NCBI RefSeq assembly: GCF_004324755.1 | Contig: NZ_SDMQ01000005.1 | Span: forward strand, 1-64,000 | DNA length: 64,000 nt | Direction: 5' to 3' | Source of the DNA: Propioniciclava sinopodophylli | GTDB taxonomy: Bacteria; Actinomycetota; Actinomycetes; Propionibacteriales; Propionibacteriaceae | Shown here: piece after piece, positions 28,997 through 38,735 of the stretch | Layout of the letters: every line of letters begins with the position of its first letter | Position numbering within the stretch: the stretch's first letter is position 1 | Made by a program: the position numbers and the translations under genes | The notes under the pieces: generated by a model | The model's input: the letters and a program-made list of their open reading frames with translations, nothing else | What the model was told of the DNA's origin: nothing | Database searches by the model: none

Positions 28997-30478
28997 ATGG
29001 GTAGCGAGATCGGCCAGCGGTACTTCACCCGCGAGCAGCGCCAGGCGTACCGACACAAGGTGCTGGAATGCCTCGACGTGCTGGAGGAGATGCTGCACGC
29101 CGGTGCCTTCACCCAGGACGCCCACCGCACCGGCCTGGAGATCGAGCTCAATCTGGTCGACGACGACCACCAGCCCAGCTTCGCCAACGCGGAGGTGCTG
29201 GAGGCGATCGCCAACCCCGAGTTCCAGACCGAGTTGGCCCGCTTCAACATCGAGTTCAACGTTCCCCCGGGTGACATCGCCGGGGATGAGCTGCTTCGGC
29301 TGGAGGACTCGCTGCGGGCGTCCCTCAACGAGGCGCAGCGGCGCAGCCAGGAACTCGGGCACCGCATCGTGATGACGGGCATCCTGCCCACCGTCCGGCT
29401 GGAGCACTTCGCCCAGCCGTGGATGAGCGACAACACCCGCTTCGAGGCGCTCAACGACGCGATGCTGACCGCCCGGGGCGAGGACATCCACCTCGACATC
29501 GAGGGCCCCACCGGCGAGCACCTCGACGCACAGGTGGGCTCGCTGGCCCCCGAGTCGGTGTGCACGTCGACGCAGTTCCACCTCCTCGTCGCGCCCCGCG
29601 ACTTCGCCCGCGGCTGGAACGCGGCGCAGGTGCTTGCCGGCCCGCAACTGGCCCTCGGCGCCAACGCCCCCTTCGCGTTCGGCCACCGTCTGGAGGCCGA
29701 GAGCCGCATCGGCGTCTTCACGCAGGCGGCCGACACCCGCCCCATCGAGTACGCCAACCAGGGCGTCCGGCCGCGCGTCTTCTTCGGCGAACGCTGGATC
29801 ACCTCCATCTTCGACCTGTTCGAGGAGAACTCGCGCTGGTTCCCGGCGCTGCTGCCCGAGACGACCGACGAGGACCCCCGCGCCGTGTTCGCAGCCGGTG
29901 GCACCCCCGAGCTGGCCGAGCTCAAGCTCCACAACGGCACGATCTACCGCTGGAACCGCCCGGTCTACGACACGGTCGGGGGGAAGGCCCACGTCCGGTT
30001 GGAGAACCGGGTCCTGCCCGCGGGCCCGACGATCGCCGACACGGTCGCCAACGCCGCCTTCTACTACGGCACGCTGGCCCGGATGGCCCGCGACGAGCGC
30101 CCCGTGTGGACGCGGATGGCGTTCCGCAGCGCCCACGACAACTTCGACGCAGCCGCCCGGCACGGCATCGACGCCGACCTGTTCTGGCCCGGGCTGGGGG
30201 AGACCCCCGCCAGCGAGCTGGTGCTGCGCCACATCCTCCCGATGGCCCAGGCCGGCCTCGAGGGGTGGGGCGTCGACGGCGCGGCGATCGACCGCTACCT
30301 GGGCATCATCGAGGGCCGCTGCCTCACCGGCGTCAACGGTGCCGACTGGCAGGTGCGCTGCGTCGAGGCGTTCGAGGCGCGCGGGATGGGCCGTGACGAG
30401 GCGCTCGCGGCGATGACGGCCGCCTACGCCGAGCGGATGCACACCAACGAGCCGGTGCACACCTGGGACCTGCCCTGA
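28997..30478 (+). CDS. Glutamate-cysteine ligase family protein (GCS2-like)
   Basis: A 493-residue ATP-dependent carboxylate-amine ligase homologue. It shows TGLEIELNLVDDDHQP near residue 45 (metal and glutamate site), FNIEFNVPPG, STQFHLLVAPRDF, SRIGVFTQAADTRP and GGKAHVRLENRVLPAGPT, the arrangement of actinobacterial GCS2 proteins longer than YbdK. Mycothiol-using actinobacteria do not need glutathione, so the product may be another gamma-glutamyl compound. TACTGT ends 6 nt before the ATG (leaderless). It is convergent with amylosucrase, 12 nt away. Confidence 0.8.
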   Translation: MGSEIGQRYFTREQRQAYRHKVLECLDVLEEMLHAGAFTQDAHRTGLEIELNLVDDDHQPSFANAEVLEAIANPEFQTELARFNIEFNVPPGDIAGDELLRLEDSLRASLNEAQRRSQELGHRIVMTGILPTVRLEHFAQPWMSDNTRFEALNDAMLTARGEDIHLDIEGPTGEHLDAQVGSLAPESVCTSTQFHLLVAPRDFARGWNAAQVLAGPQLALGANAPFAFGHRLEAESRIGVFTQAADTRPIEYANQGVRPRVFFGERWITSIFDLFEENSRWFPALLPETTDEDPRAVFAAGGTPELAELKLHNGTIYRWNRPVYDTVGGKAHVRLENRVLPAGPTIADTVANAAFYYGTLARMARDERPVWTRMAFRSAHDNFDAAARHGIDADLFWPGLGETPASELVLRHILPMAQAGLEGWGVDGAAIDRYLGIIEGRCLTGVNGADWQVRCVEAFEARGMGRDEALAAMTAAYAERMHTNEPVHTWDLP

Positions 30479-30490
30479 GCCGGTGACGCC

Positions 30491-32368
30491 TCAGGGTCCG
30501 GGGACGAACCACAGGGCAGCGTAGGGGCGGACGCCGACCACGTCGGTCGCCAGGTTCCAGGCGTGCCCGCCCAGCAGTTCGGACGCCGTGGGCCCCAGTA
30601 CGTCGGCCAGAACGGCCGCGGGGAGCCGGACCTCCTCCTCGGAGACGTTGTAGACCTGCAGCATCACCCCGAGCGGGTGGTCGCGGCGCAGGAGGAGCAG
30701 CCGCGGGTCGGGGCTCGGCACCACCCGCGACTCCACCGAGGCGTGCAGGTGCGGGGTGGCGCGCCGTACCGCCACCAACCGGCGCAGCCCGGCCAGGATG
30801 CGGCCCGACGGGCTGTCGGGGTCGGCCTCCGCGGCCGCGACGGCGTCCCAGTCCATTCGGGGCCGGTGGACCCAGCGGTTGTCGTCGGCGTGGGCGGGGT
30901 CGTCGGCCCAGTGCGCGTCGTTCGGCATGCCGATCTCGTCGCCCATGTAGAGCAGCGGGACGCCGCCGAAGCCGAGGATCACCGCGTGCAGCAGGAGGAC
31001 GCGGGCCACGGCGTCCGCAACGCGCCCGGGGTCGCCGGCCTCCAGCGCGGCCTCCAGGCCGGCCAGGCTGGCGAGGCTGCCGCTGATCCGCCGGTCGCCG
31101 GTGGCGGGGTTGTGCTGGAAGACCAGGCCGCGGGCGAAGGACCCCGGCGTGAGCCCGGCGTAGAAGTCCGACAGGAAGGCCCGGTGCGCGAACCCGTCCA
31201 GGCCGACGGCTGCGGCGTCCGCGTCGGTGACCGCCCAGCCGATGTCGTCGTGGCAGCGGACGTACGTGCCCCACGTGGTCGTGGTCGGCTTGGGCGCGAA
31301 CCGGCCCAGCGCCACCTCGGTGAGGCGGGTGTCGCGGGAGGCCAGGCAACTCCACAGCTGGACCATCAGGGAGTTGTGGTAGGCCATGTCGGAGACCTTG
31401 CCGTGGTGCTCGCCGACCCCGAGGTAGGGCAGCAGGTCGTCGGGGCCGACGATCGCCTCGGCCTTGAACGCCACCGCGGGGGCCGCCACCCGCACGGCCT
31501 GGCGGAGCGCCCGGGTGAGGTGATGCACCTCGGGCTCGTTCTGGCAGGAGGTGCCCAGGCGCTTCCAGATGAACGCGATGGCGTCCAGTCGCAGCACCTC
31601 AACGCCGGCGTTGGCGAGGTGGCAGATGATGTCGAGGTACTCGCAGAAGACGTCGGGATTGGCCCAGTTGACGTCCCACTGCCAGGCGTTGAACGTCGTC
31701 CACACCCAGGCGCCGAGCTGGTCGTCGAAGGTGAAGTTGCCGGGCGCGAAGTCGGGGAACACCTCGGGCAGGGTGCGCTCGTAGGCGTCCGGGCCCGTTC
31801 GGTCTTCGAAGGTGAGGAAGTAGTCTCGGTAACGCGGTTCGCCCGCGCGTGCACGGCGCGCCCACTCGTGCTCGGCGGCAACGTGGTTGAGGACGAGGTC
31901 GACCTCGAGCGAGATGCCGCGCGCCCTCAGGCGGGCCGTCAGGGCGCGCAGGTCGTCCATCGTCCCGAGGTCCTCGCGGACGGCCCGGTAGTCCATCACG
32001 GCGTAGCCGCCGTCGTTGGCCCCGGGGCGCGGCCGCAGCAGCGGCATGAGGTGGAGGTAGGTCACGCCGAGCCCGGCGAGGTGGTCCAGGCGCTCGCCCA
32101 CGCCGGCGAGGGTGCCGGCGAACCGGTCGGCGTAGGCAACGTAGCCAACCTGCCGGGGGTCCTGGAGCCAGTCGGGGGAGAGCAGGCGGCGCTCGTCGAG
32201 CTCGCGCAGGTCGTCGGGCCGGGCGTCGAAGGCGGCACGGACGAGTCCACGGACGCGCTCGGTGACTTCGGCGGCCCGGTCGCCGTACAAGGCACTCAGA
32301 GCCGCCTCGACCTCGGGGCCGAAGCGCTCCCAGCGCAGGCGGAAGGTGGTGTCGGCGGAACCGGACAT
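30491..32368 (-). CDS. Amylosucrase (GH13)
   Basis: A 625-residue GH13 enzyme that transfers the glucosyl unit of sucrose to a growing alpha-1,4-glucan, releasing fructose. The N-terminal all-helical domain is followed by the barrel with [20 protein letters not shown] (nucleophile Asp), FKAEAIVG (acid/base Glu) and VRCHDDIGW (third Asp), and by the amylosucrase-type [15 protein letters not shown]. The ATG at 32368 (MSGSAD) has AAGGG upstream. No signal peptide, so it acts on imported sucrose. Sucrose hydrolase of the same clade is an alternative. Confidence 0.85.
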   Translation of the reverse strand: MSGSADTTFRLRWERFGPEVEAALSALYGDRAAEVTERVRGLVRAAFDARPDDLRELDERRLLSPDWLQDPRQVGYVAYADRFAGTLAGVGERLDHLAGLGVTYLHLMPLLRPRPGANDGGYAVMDYRAVREDLGTMDDLRALTARLRARGISLEVDLVLNHVAAEHEWARRARAGEPRYRDYFLTFEDRTGPDAYERTLPEVFPDFAPGNFTFDDQLGAWVWTTFNAWQWDVNWANPDVFCEYLDIICHLANAGVEVLRLDAIAFIWKRLGTSCQNEPEVHHLTRALRQAVRVAAPAVAFKAEAIVGPDDLLPYLGVGEHHGKVSDMAYHNSLMVQLWSCLASRDTRLTEVALGRFAPKPTTTTWGTYVRCHDDIGWAVTDADAAAVGLDGFAHRAFLSDFYAGLTPGSFARGLVFQHNPATGDRRISGSLASLAGLEAALEAGDPGRVADAVARVLLLHAVILGFGGVPLLYMGDEIGMPNDAHWADDPAHADDNRWVHRPRMDWDAVAAAEADPDSPSGRILAGLRRLVAVRRATPHLHASVESRVVPSPDPRLLLLRRDHPLGVMLQVYNVSEEEVRLPAAVLADVLGPTASELLGGHAWNLATDVVGVRPYAALWFVPGP

Positions 32369-32490
32369 CGGCGGCCCTTTCTGCGTGCGAGACAAACCAA
32401 GCGTGGCAGATCCCGGGCCGCGAGGTGCGGGAACGGGAGCGGCGGGGGATGGGGCAGAATGTGGGGGTCCGTCCACGAAAGGAACCTTAC

Positions 32491-34545
32491 GTGAGTGCCT
32501 CGATCACCGTCATCCGCCCCGACGCGCGCGAGACGAGGACGTTCGAGACCACCACGACCGGCCTCGACGTGTTCGGCGACGACCGCACCGTGGTGGCCAT
32601 GCGCGTCGACGGCGAGATCCTCGACCTGCACCGTGAGCTGCCCGACGGCTCCGAGGTCGCACCCGTCCTGGTCAGCGAGCCCGACGGGCTCTACATCCTG
32701 CGCCACTCGGCCGCGCACGTGGCCGCCCAGGCCGTCCAGAACCTGCGCGCCGACGCCAAGCTTGGGATCGGCCCGCCCGTCGTCGACGGCTTCTACTACG
32801 ACTTCCTCACCGAGCCCCTGACGCCCGAGGACCTCAAGGCCCTCGAGAAGGACATGGGCCGCATCGTCAAGGAGCGCCAGCGGTTCGTCCGCCGCGTCGT
32901 CGGTGACGACGAGGCCCGGGTGGAGCTGGCGTCCGAGCCCTTCAAGGTCGAACTGATCGGGCTCAAGGGCAACAGCGGCGACGCCGAGGGTGCTTCGGTG
33001 GAGGTCGGCGCCGGCGAGCTGACCATCTACGACAACGTCAAGCGCGACGGCACCGTGGCCTGGAAGGACCTGTGCCGTGGCCCGCACGTGCCCCACACCG
33101 GCTACCTCGGCAACGGCTGGGCGCTCACCCGCACGGCCGCCGCCTACTGGCGCGGCGACCAGGCCAACGCCCAGCTGCAGCGCCTGTACGGCACGGCGTG
33201 GGCGTCGAAGGAGGACCTGGCCGCCTACAAGCACAGGCTGGAGGAGGCCGCCAAGCGCGACCACCGCAAGCTCGGCACCGAGCTGGACCTGTTCAGCTTC
33301 CACGAGCTGGTCGGCTCCGGCCTGCCGCTGTTCCACCCGCGCGGCGGCATCATCAAGCGCGCCATGGAGGACTACGTCCGCCAGGCCCACATCGACAACG
33401 GGTTCGACTACGTCGGCACCCCGCACATCGCCAAGGAGGACCTGTTCTACACCTCGGGCCACCTCCCGTACTACGCCGACGGGATGTTCCCGGCGCTGCT
33501 GGAGGACGCCGAGCGCGACGAGCAGGGCAATGTGGTCAAGGGCGGGCAGGCCTACCGCCTCAAGGCGATGAACTGCCCGATGCACAACCTGATCTTCGAC
33601 GCGCGCGGGCGCTCCTACCGCGAGCTGCCGCTGCGGTTCTTCGAGTTCGGCACGGTGTACCGCGACGAGAAGTCCGGCGTCGTGCAGGGGCTCACGCGCG
33701 TCCGTTCGATCACGCAGGACGACTCGCACAGTTACTGTGCCAAGGAGCAGGCCCCCGACGAGGTGCGGCACCTGCTGAAGTTCATCCTCGGCCTGCTGAA
33801 CGACTTCGGCCTGACCGACGTGGCGCTGGAGGTCTCCACGCGCGACGAGGACGGCAAGAAGAAGGACAAGTTCATCGGCTCCGACGAGCAGTGGAGCGAG
33901 GCGACCGCCATCCTGGAGGGGATCGCGCACGAGTCGGGGCTGCCCGTCGTGCCCGACCCGGGGGGCGCCGCCTACTACGGCCCCAAGATCTCGATCCAGG
34001 CCAAGGACGCCATCGGCCGCACGTGGCAGATGTCGACCATCCAGTACGACTTCAACCAGCCCGAACGCTTCGGGCTGGAGTACGTCGCCTCCGACGGCAC
34101 GCGTCAGCGCCCGGTGATGATCCACTCGGCCAAGTTCGGCTCCATCGAGCGGTTCATGGGCGTCCTCATCGAGCACTACGCGGGCGCGTTCCCCGCGTGG
34201 CTGTCCCCGGTGCAGGTCATCGCGGTTCCGGTCGCCGAGGCGTTCAACGAGTACATGGGCGCGGTCGTGCAGGAGCTGCGGGACGCGGGCGTCCGGGTCG
34301 CCTTCGACGACGGGCATGACCGGTTCGGCAAGAAGATCCGCAACGCGGCCAAGGAGAAGGCCCCCTTCATCCTGATCGCCGGTGGCGAGGACGTCGAGGC
34401 CGGCGCGGTGTCGTTCCGGTTCCGCGACGGCAGCCAGCGCAACCAGGTGCCGGTCGCCGACGCGATCGCCGACATCGTCGCCTGGATCGAGGCGCGCCGC
34501 AACGACAGCCCGACCGCGGACGAGGGTGCCGGGGCGGAGGACTGA
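32491..34545 (+). CDS. thrS: Threonyl-tRNA synthetase
   Basis: Charges tRNA-Thr, 684 residues, class II. It has an N-terminal TGS domain, an editing domain with [14 protein letters not shown] and a later second-half motif, then a catalytic core with [13 protein letters not shown] (zinc Cys), [15 protein letters not shown] (motif 2) and a C-terminal anticodon-binding domain ending in a disordered acidic tail. GTG at 32491 is set by AAAGGAAC upstream. A CAGAAT box at 32455-32460 is a likely -10. The stop overlaps the HIT gene start by one base. Confidence 0.96.
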   Translation: MSASITVIRPDARETRTFETTTTGLDVFGDDRTVVAMRVDGEILDLHRELPDGSEVAPVLVSEPDGLYILRHSAAHVAAQAVQNLRADAKLGIGPPVVDGFYYDFLTEPLTPEDLKALEKDMGRIVKERQRFVRRVVGDDEARVELASEPFKVELIGLKGNSGDAEGASVEVGAGELTIYDNVKRDGTVAWKDLCRGPHVPHTGYLGNGWALTRTAAAYWRGDQANAQLQRLYGTAWASKEDLAAYKHRLEEAAKRDHRKLGTELDLFSFHELVGSGLPLFHPRGGIIKRAMEDYVRQAHIDNGFDYVGTPHIAKEDLFYTSGHLPYYADGMFPALLEDAERDEQGNVVKGGQAYRLKAMNCPMHNLIFDARGRSYRELPLRFFEFGTVYRDEKSGVVQGLTRVRSITQDDSHSYCAKEQAPDEVRHLLKFILGLLNDFGLTDVALEVSTRDEDGKKKDKFIGSDEQWSEATAILEGIAHESGLPVVPDPGGAAYYGPKISIQAKDAIGRTWQMSTIQYDFNQPERFGLEYVASDGTRQRPVMIHSAKFGSIERFMGVLIEHYAGAFPAWLSPVQVIAVPVAEAFNEYMGAVVQELRDAGVRVAFDDGHDRFGKKIRNAAKEKAPFILIAGGEDVEAGAVSFRFRDGSQRNQVPVADAIADIVAWIEARRNDSPTADEGAGAED

Positions 34546-35090
34546 TGGACGCCGAGTCGCCGGCGGGCCTGCCCGGTGTCCCGGATGCGTTCCAGCGCCT
34601 CTGGACGCCCCACCGCATGGTCTACATCGACGGCGAGAACAAGCCCTCGGCGCCGGACGAGGCGTCCTGCCCGTTCTGCCGCGCCCCCGCCACGACGGAC
34701 GCCGACGGGCTGGTCGTCCACCGCGGCGAGACCTGCTACGTCGTGATGAACCTGTACCCGTACAACCCGGGCCACCTGCTGGTCTGCCCGTACCGACACG
34801 TCTCGCTCTACTCCGACCTGACGACCGCCGAGACCGCCGAGTTCGCCGCGCTCACGCAGGAGGGGATGCGGGTGCTGACCGACGTGTCGCACCCGATGGG
34901 GTTCAACATCGGGATCAACCAGGGCGAGGTCGCCGGGGCAGGCATCGCCGCGCACCTGCACCAGCACATCGTGCCGCGCTGGCAGGGCGACTCCAATTTC
35001 ATGCCGGTGATCGCGCAGACCAAGGCGCTGCCTCAGCTGATCGAGGACGCCCGCGCGCGACTCGCCGAACGCTGGGCCGCGGGGAGCTGA
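34545..35090 (+). CDS. HIT-family nucleotide hydrolase/phosphorylase
   Basis: A 181-residue histidine-triad protein. The triad is in HLHQHIVPRWQGDSNF, with the upstream LYPYNPGHLLVCPYRH typical of the Ap4A phosphorylase subgroup of actinobacteria (Rv2613c), and a four-residue CPFC motif near residue 40 that may bind zinc. It degrades diadenosine polyphosphates, by-products of aminoacyl-tRNA synthetases, which fits its position directly after thrS. Confidence 0.9.
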   Translation: MDAESPAGLPGVPDAFQRLWTPHRMVYIDGENKPSAPDEASCPFCRAPATTDADGLVVHRGETCYVVMNLYPYNPGHLLVCPYRHVSLYSDLTTAETAEFAALTQEGMRVLTDVSHPMGFNIGINQGEVAGAGIAAHLHQHIVPRWQGDSNFMPVIAQTKALPQLIEDARARLAERWAAGS

Positions 35091-35091
35091 C

Positions 35092-35916
35092 GTGTCGCGC
35101 ACGGACGAGCACCCGACCCCCGTGGAGGAGCGGCCCCGACGCCCGGACGCGTCGATGGACCTGCTCAACAACCTCCGGGAGACGGCGCTCGAACCGTCCT
35201 ACGCCGCCGCCGTCGCCGAGCGGGGGGCGCAGCGACGCCGGGGCGTCGTGCTGTTGCCCGCCCTCGTCGTGGTGGGGCTCCTGTTCGGCATCGCGTTGGG
35301 CAACCAGTGGCGGGCCGCGCCCGCGCTGCAGCAGGAGCGGGCCGACCTGATCACCCGCATCACCACGACCGAGACCCGCATCGACGAGCTCCGGGCCCAG
35401 GTCGTCGACCTCAACCGCGAGGTGCGCGACCTGGGGCTGTCCTCCGGCGCGCTCACGGCCGCCGAGCAGGAGCTGAGCCAGAACCTCGGCGTCCGCCTGG
35501 GCAGCGAGCGCGTCACCGGCCCGGGCGTCCGCGTCACGCTCGACGACGGGGCGGACGCCGGCGTCCAGGGCAGCCAGGTGGTCGACACCGACCTGCGCAT
35601 GGTCACCAACAGCCTGTGGGCCTCGGGCGCGGAGGCGATCGCGATCAACGGGCGGCGCCTGTCGGTGCGCACCGCGATCCGCAACGCCGGCGACGCCGTG
35701 ACCGTCGACTACCGCTCGTTGACGCGCCCCTACGTCGTCGAGGCGATCGGGGACGCCCGCGCGCTGGAGGACGCCTTCCGCACCTCCGAGGGTGGGCATT
35801 GGGTCGAGGGACTGGCGCAACACTACGGTGTCGTGTGGTCCATTGGCCGGGTCAACGAGCTGTCTCTGCTCGCCGACCCGGGGCTGGGTGTCGAACAGGC
35901 CCGCAGGGCCCGCTGA
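35092..35916 (+). CDS. DUF881 membrane-anchored protein (first copy)
   Basis: A 274-residue protein: a cytosolic N-terminus, one membrane helix near residues 46-66 (VLLPALVVVGLLFGIALG), a coiled coil (residues ~72-115), and the outside DUF881 domain (GPGVRVTLDDGADAGVQGSQ; WASGAEAIAINGRRLSVRTA). Orthologous to Rv1823. The function is unknown; the family goes with Sbp and division/envelope genes. GTG start 2 nt after the HIT gene, with no phosphatidyltransferase gene between them. Confidence 0.87.
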   Translation: MSRTDEHPTPVEERPRRPDASMDLLNNLRETALEPSYAAAVAERGAQRRRGVVLLPALVVVGLLFGIALGNQWRAAPALQQERADLITRITTTETRIDELRAQVVDLNREVRDLGLSSGALTAAEQELSQNLGVRLGSERVTGPGVRVTLDDGADAGVQGSQVVDTDLRMVTNSLWASGAEAIAINGRRLSVRTAIRNAGDAVTVDYRSLTRPYVVEAIGDARALEDAFRTSEGGHWVEGLAQHYGVVWSIGRVNELSLLADPGLGVEQARRAR

Positions 35917-35928
35917 GGAGGAACTGAC

Positions 35929-36261
35929 GTGTACGCGATCATCGGGCTGGCCATCGGCATCGCCCTGGGCATCTTCCTGCAGCCGTCGCTGCCGCCGCAG
36001 CTGCAGCCCTACCTGCCGATCGCGATCGTCGCCGCGCTGGACGCCGTGTTCGGCGGCTTCCGCGCCTACCTGGATGCCGTTTTCGACGACAAGGTCTTCG
36101 TCGTCTCGTTCATCTCCAACGTGCTGATCGCCGCGCTCATCGTGTGGGTCGGCGATCTGATCGGCGTGGGCGCGCAGCTGTCCACCGCCGTCGTCGTGGT
36201 GCTCGGCATCCGCATCTTCACCAACGTCGCCCACATCCGGCGGAAGCTGTTCCATGCCTGA
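35929..36261 (+). CDS. sbp: Small basic protein (DUF1290)
   Basis: A 110-residue membrane protein with about four hydrophobic stretches, GLAIGIALGIFLQPSLP at the start and VVVVLGIRIFTNVAHIRRK at the end. Orthologous to Rv1824 and Bacillus Sbp. GTG start behind AGGAGGAACTGAC. Overlaps the next DUF881 gene by 8 nt. Confidence 0.88.
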   Translation: MYAIIGLAIGIALGIFLQPSLPPQLQPYLPIAIVAALDAVFGGFRAYLDAVFDDKVFVVSFISNVLIAALIVWVGDLIGVGAQLSTAVVVVLGIRIFTNVAHIRRKLFHA

Positions 36262-36988
36262 GGTGCCCCCGGAGACCAGCGTCTGGCAGCGGATCGCGCG
36301 CGACATCGTCCGCCCGAGCCGCTCGCAGCTGGTCGTCGCCCTCATCCTGCTGCTGTCGGGCCTGGCCGTCACGATGCAGCTGGCCGGCAACCGCGACCAG
36401 CGCTACACGACGCTGCGCCAGGACGAGCTGGTCGCGATGCTGGACGACGTCACCGCCGAGTCCCGCCGCCTGGAGTCCGAGGTGGCCGAGCTCGAGCGGA
36501 CGCGCCAGCGCCTCCAGTCCGGCGCGGACGCCAGCGCCGTGGCTCGCAACGAGGCGCTGCGCCGCCTGGACGCCCTCGAACTGCTGGGCGGGACGGCCCC
36601 GGCGACCGGGCCCGGCATCCGGGTCACCATCACCGACCGGCAGGGCAAGCTCACCCCCGACATCCTGCTCAACACCATCGAGGAACTGCGCGACGCGGGC
36701 GCCGAGGTGATGGAGATCGACGACCGCATCCGGCTGGTCACCACCAGCTGGGTGACCTCGGCCGACGGCGTCCTCACCGTGGACGGCACGAGGCTGGGCG
36801 GCACCATCACGATCGAGGCCATCGGTGCCCCCGGCACGTTGGCCGAGGCGACCCGCTTCCGCGGCGGTCTGGTCAGCACGATCGAGGGGGAGCGGGTCGG
36901 CGGCACCGCGCGCGTCGTCGAGGTGGACGACCTGCGCATCGACTCGGTGGTCACCCCGCAGGAGCCGCGTTTCGCCCGCCCTGCCTGA
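36254..36988 (+). CDS. DUF881 membrane-anchored protein (second copy)
   Basis: A 244-residue protein with the same plan as the first copy: one membrane helix (residues ~24-44), a coiled coil with ESRRLESEVAELERTRQRL, then the DUF881 domain (GPGIRVTITDRQG, AGAEVMEIDDRIRLVTTSW). Orthologous to Rv1825. The two copies with Sbp between them are a fixed actinobacterial trio. Confidence 0.87.
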   Translation: MPEVPPETSVWQRIARDIVRPSRSQLVVALILLLSGLAVTMQLAGNRDQRYTTLRQDELVAMLDDVTAESRRLESEVAELERTRQRLQSGADASAVARNEALRRLDALELLGGTAPATGPGIRVTITDRQGKLTPDILLNTIEELRDAGAEVMEIDDRIRLVTTSWVTSADGVLTVDGTRLGGTITIEAIGAPGTLAEATRFRGGLVSTIEGERVGGTARVVEVDDLRIDSVVTPQEPRFARPA

Positions 36989-37020
36989 GGAGGCGGCACC
37001 CCGCCGGTCCGGTTCTCCAC

Positions 37021-37055
37021 TAGGCTGACGTGCGTCCGGACCCGCGCGGTCCGGC
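37021..37055 (+). promoter_or_regulatory. gcvH promoter -10 and 5'-leader hairpin
   Basis: TAGGCT at 37021-37026 should start a leader of about 45 nt. The leader holds CCGGAC-N7-GTCCGG, a 6-bp hairpin upstream of AAGGAG. It does not resemble a glycine riboswitch. Confidence 0.4.
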
Positions 37056-37079
37056 CCAGCCGAGACGCAAGGAGATGAC

Positions 37080-37460
37080 GTGTTCCCTGAGGATCTTCGC
37101 TATACCGACAAGCACGAGTGGGTGCGGGCGGGCAACGGCTCGACGGTGCGCGTGGGCATCACCAGCTACGCCGCGGAGGCCCTCGGCGACGTCGTCTACG
37201 TGTCCCTGCCGCAGGTCGGCGAGGAGGTCGCCACGGACGACGCGTGCGCCGAGGTCGAGTCCACCAAGAGCGTCTCCGATGTGTACGCGCCCGTGTCGGG
37301 CGTCATCACTGCGGTCAACGACCTGCTCTCCGACACGCCGGACACGGTGAACAGCGACCCCTACGGCGACGGCTGGCTCTTCGAGGTCGAGTTGTCCGAC
37401 CCCACCGAGCTGGACGGCCTGCTCGACTCGGACGGCTACGCCGAGGTGGCAGGCGAGTAG
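37080..37460 (+). CDS. gcvH: Glycine cleavage system H protein
   Basis: A 126-residue lipoyl carrier that shuttles the aminomethyl group between P, T and L proteins. The lipoylated residue is Lys63 in AEVESTKSVSDVYAP. The family's YTDKHEWVR start and NSDPYGDGWLFEVEL end are present, so the gene is full length. GTG start with AAGGAG 6 nt upstream. GcvP lies 2.5 kb downstream; gcvT is not in the window. Confidence 0.95.
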   Translation: MFPEDLRYTDKHEWVRAGNGSTVRVGITSYAAEALGDVVYVSLPQVGEEVATDDACAEVESTKSVSDVYAPVSGVITAVNDLLSDTPDTVNSDPYGDGWLFEVELSDPTELDGLLDSDGYAEVAGE

Positions 37461-37524
37461 TGTTGACCAGCCGCCGGGTGCCCCGGCGGTGAAGCGAGGC
37501 CGACAGGCCCAGAGGAGGAGTTTC

Positions 37525-38019
37525 ATGTCCACGTGCCCGGAGTGCGGCCAGCAGGTCGCAGCAGGGGTCAACTTCTGCTCGAACTGCGGCGCACCGCAGC
37601 GGACGAACACCGGCGACACCACGCGGGTGATCCCGGTCACCTCCGCGGTCTCGGAGGCGCCGGTCGAGGCGACGGACCCGAACCTTCCCGTGCTCAAGGA
37701 CGTCCCCCCGGGCGCGTCGGTCCTGGTGGTCGTCCGCGGCCCGAACGTGGGCGCGACGTTCCTGCTCGACCAGGAGACGGTCACGGCGGGGCGCCACCCC
37801 CAGTCGGACATCTTCCTCGACGACGTGACCGTGTCGCGCCACCACGCGAAGTTCACCGAGCGGGGCGGCCACACCTGGCTGGCGGACCAGAACAGCCTCA
37901 ACGGCACCTACGTCGACCGCACCCTCATCGACGGTGAGGTTGCGCTGCGCAGCGGTGACGAGGTGCAGATCGGCAAGTTCCGCCTCGTCTACATGGTGGC
38001 GCCCAGCGGACGGAGCTAG
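37525..38019 (+). CDS. garA: GarA/OdhI-like FHA protein with N-terminal zinc ribbon
   Basis: A 164-residue FHA-domain regulator. GarA/OdhI inhibit 2-oxoglutarate dehydrogenase and control glutamate metabolism, and are switched off by phosphorylation of an N-terminal Thr by PknG/PknB-type kinases. The FHA core AGRHPQSDIFLDDVTVSRHH and NSLNGTYVDR is almost identical to GarA. Here the N-terminus is a double-CxxC zinc ribbon (Cys4, 7, 18, 21), and the ETTSVF phospho-motif is replaced by GDTTRVIPV (Thr32/33). It is in the Rv1827 position. Confidence 0.88.
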   Translation: MSTCPECGQQVAAGVNFCSNCGAPQRTNTGDTTRVIPVTSAVSEAPVEATDPNLPVLKDVPPGASVLVVVRGPNVGATFLLDQETVTAGRHPQSDIFLDDVTVSRHHAKFTERGGHTWLADQNSLNGTYVDRTLIDGEVALRSGDEVQIGKFRLVYMVAPSGRS

Positions 38020-38721
38020 ATGCCGCCTGCGACAAAGAGCATCGGGCAGGTCCTCAAGGTCCTCAAGGAGGAATTCCCGGACATCACCATCAGCAAGATC
38101 AGGTTCCTCGAGGGGGAGGGCCTGATCTCGCCCGAGCGTGCGCCGTCCGGCTACCGCCGCTACTCGGCGGTGGACATCAAGCGCCTGCACTACATCCTCG
38201 ACGTCCAGAAGAACCAGTACCTGCCGCTCAAGGTCATCCGCGAGAACCTGGAGGCCCTCGACGCCGGCGAGGAGCCGCCCGGCCCCGTCGCGCCGACCGT
38301 GCCGGTGACCCCGACGCCGCCGGAGGAACTCCCCGCACCGCTCCCGCCACCCACTGCCCCCAAGGGCAAGCGCGCGATCCACGTCACGCGCAAGGACCTG
38401 CTGCAGATCTCGGGGCTGTCGGAAGCCACGCTGGCCGAGCTGGAGGGGCACCGGCTGGTGCTGCCGCGCCACGGGACCGTCTACTACGGGCGCGACGCGT
38501 TGACCATCGCGGTCGCTGCCCGCAAGCTCGCCGCCTACGGCATGGACGCCCGCCACCTGCGGGCCATCAAGCAGGTCGCCGAGCGCGAGGCCGCGCTGAT
38601 CGAGCAGGCCGTGCAGGCGCACGGACGCCGCCGCACGGCATCCCGCGAGAGCATCGCCGAAGTCATGAAGCTGGTCATGTACGCCCACGCCGCCCTCCTG
38701 CGCACCGCGATCCGGAACTGA
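38020..38721 (+). CDS. ftsR: MerR-type transcription regulator FtsR
   Basis: A 233-residue regulator in the Rv1828 position. Its winged-helix part reads FPDITISKIRFLEGEGLISP and SGYRRYSAVDIKRLHYIL, then a Pro-rich linker of about 45 residues and a second helical domain (RKDLLQISGLSEATLAEL). In Corynebacterium FtsR activates ftsZ. Starts directly at the garA stop, so it is translationally coupled. Confidence 0.88.
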   Translation: MPPATKSIGQVLKVLKEEFPDITISKIRFLEGEGLISPERAPSGYRRYSAVDIKRLHYILDVQKNQYLPLKVIRENLEALDAGEEPPGPVAPTVPVTPTPPEELPAPLPPPTAPKGKRAIHVTRKDLLQISGLSEATLAELEGHRLVLPRHGTVYYGRDALTIAVAARKLAAYGMDARHLRAIKQVAEREAALIEQAVQAHGRRRTASRESIAEVMKLVMYAHAALLRTAIRN

Positions 38722-38735
38722 GCGGCGGTCCGGCG

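Noticed and set aside
36989-37079. Glycine riboswitch before gcvH
   Set aside because: The leader is only about 45 nt with one 6-bp hairpin, too short for one aptamer. gcvP has no leader at all.
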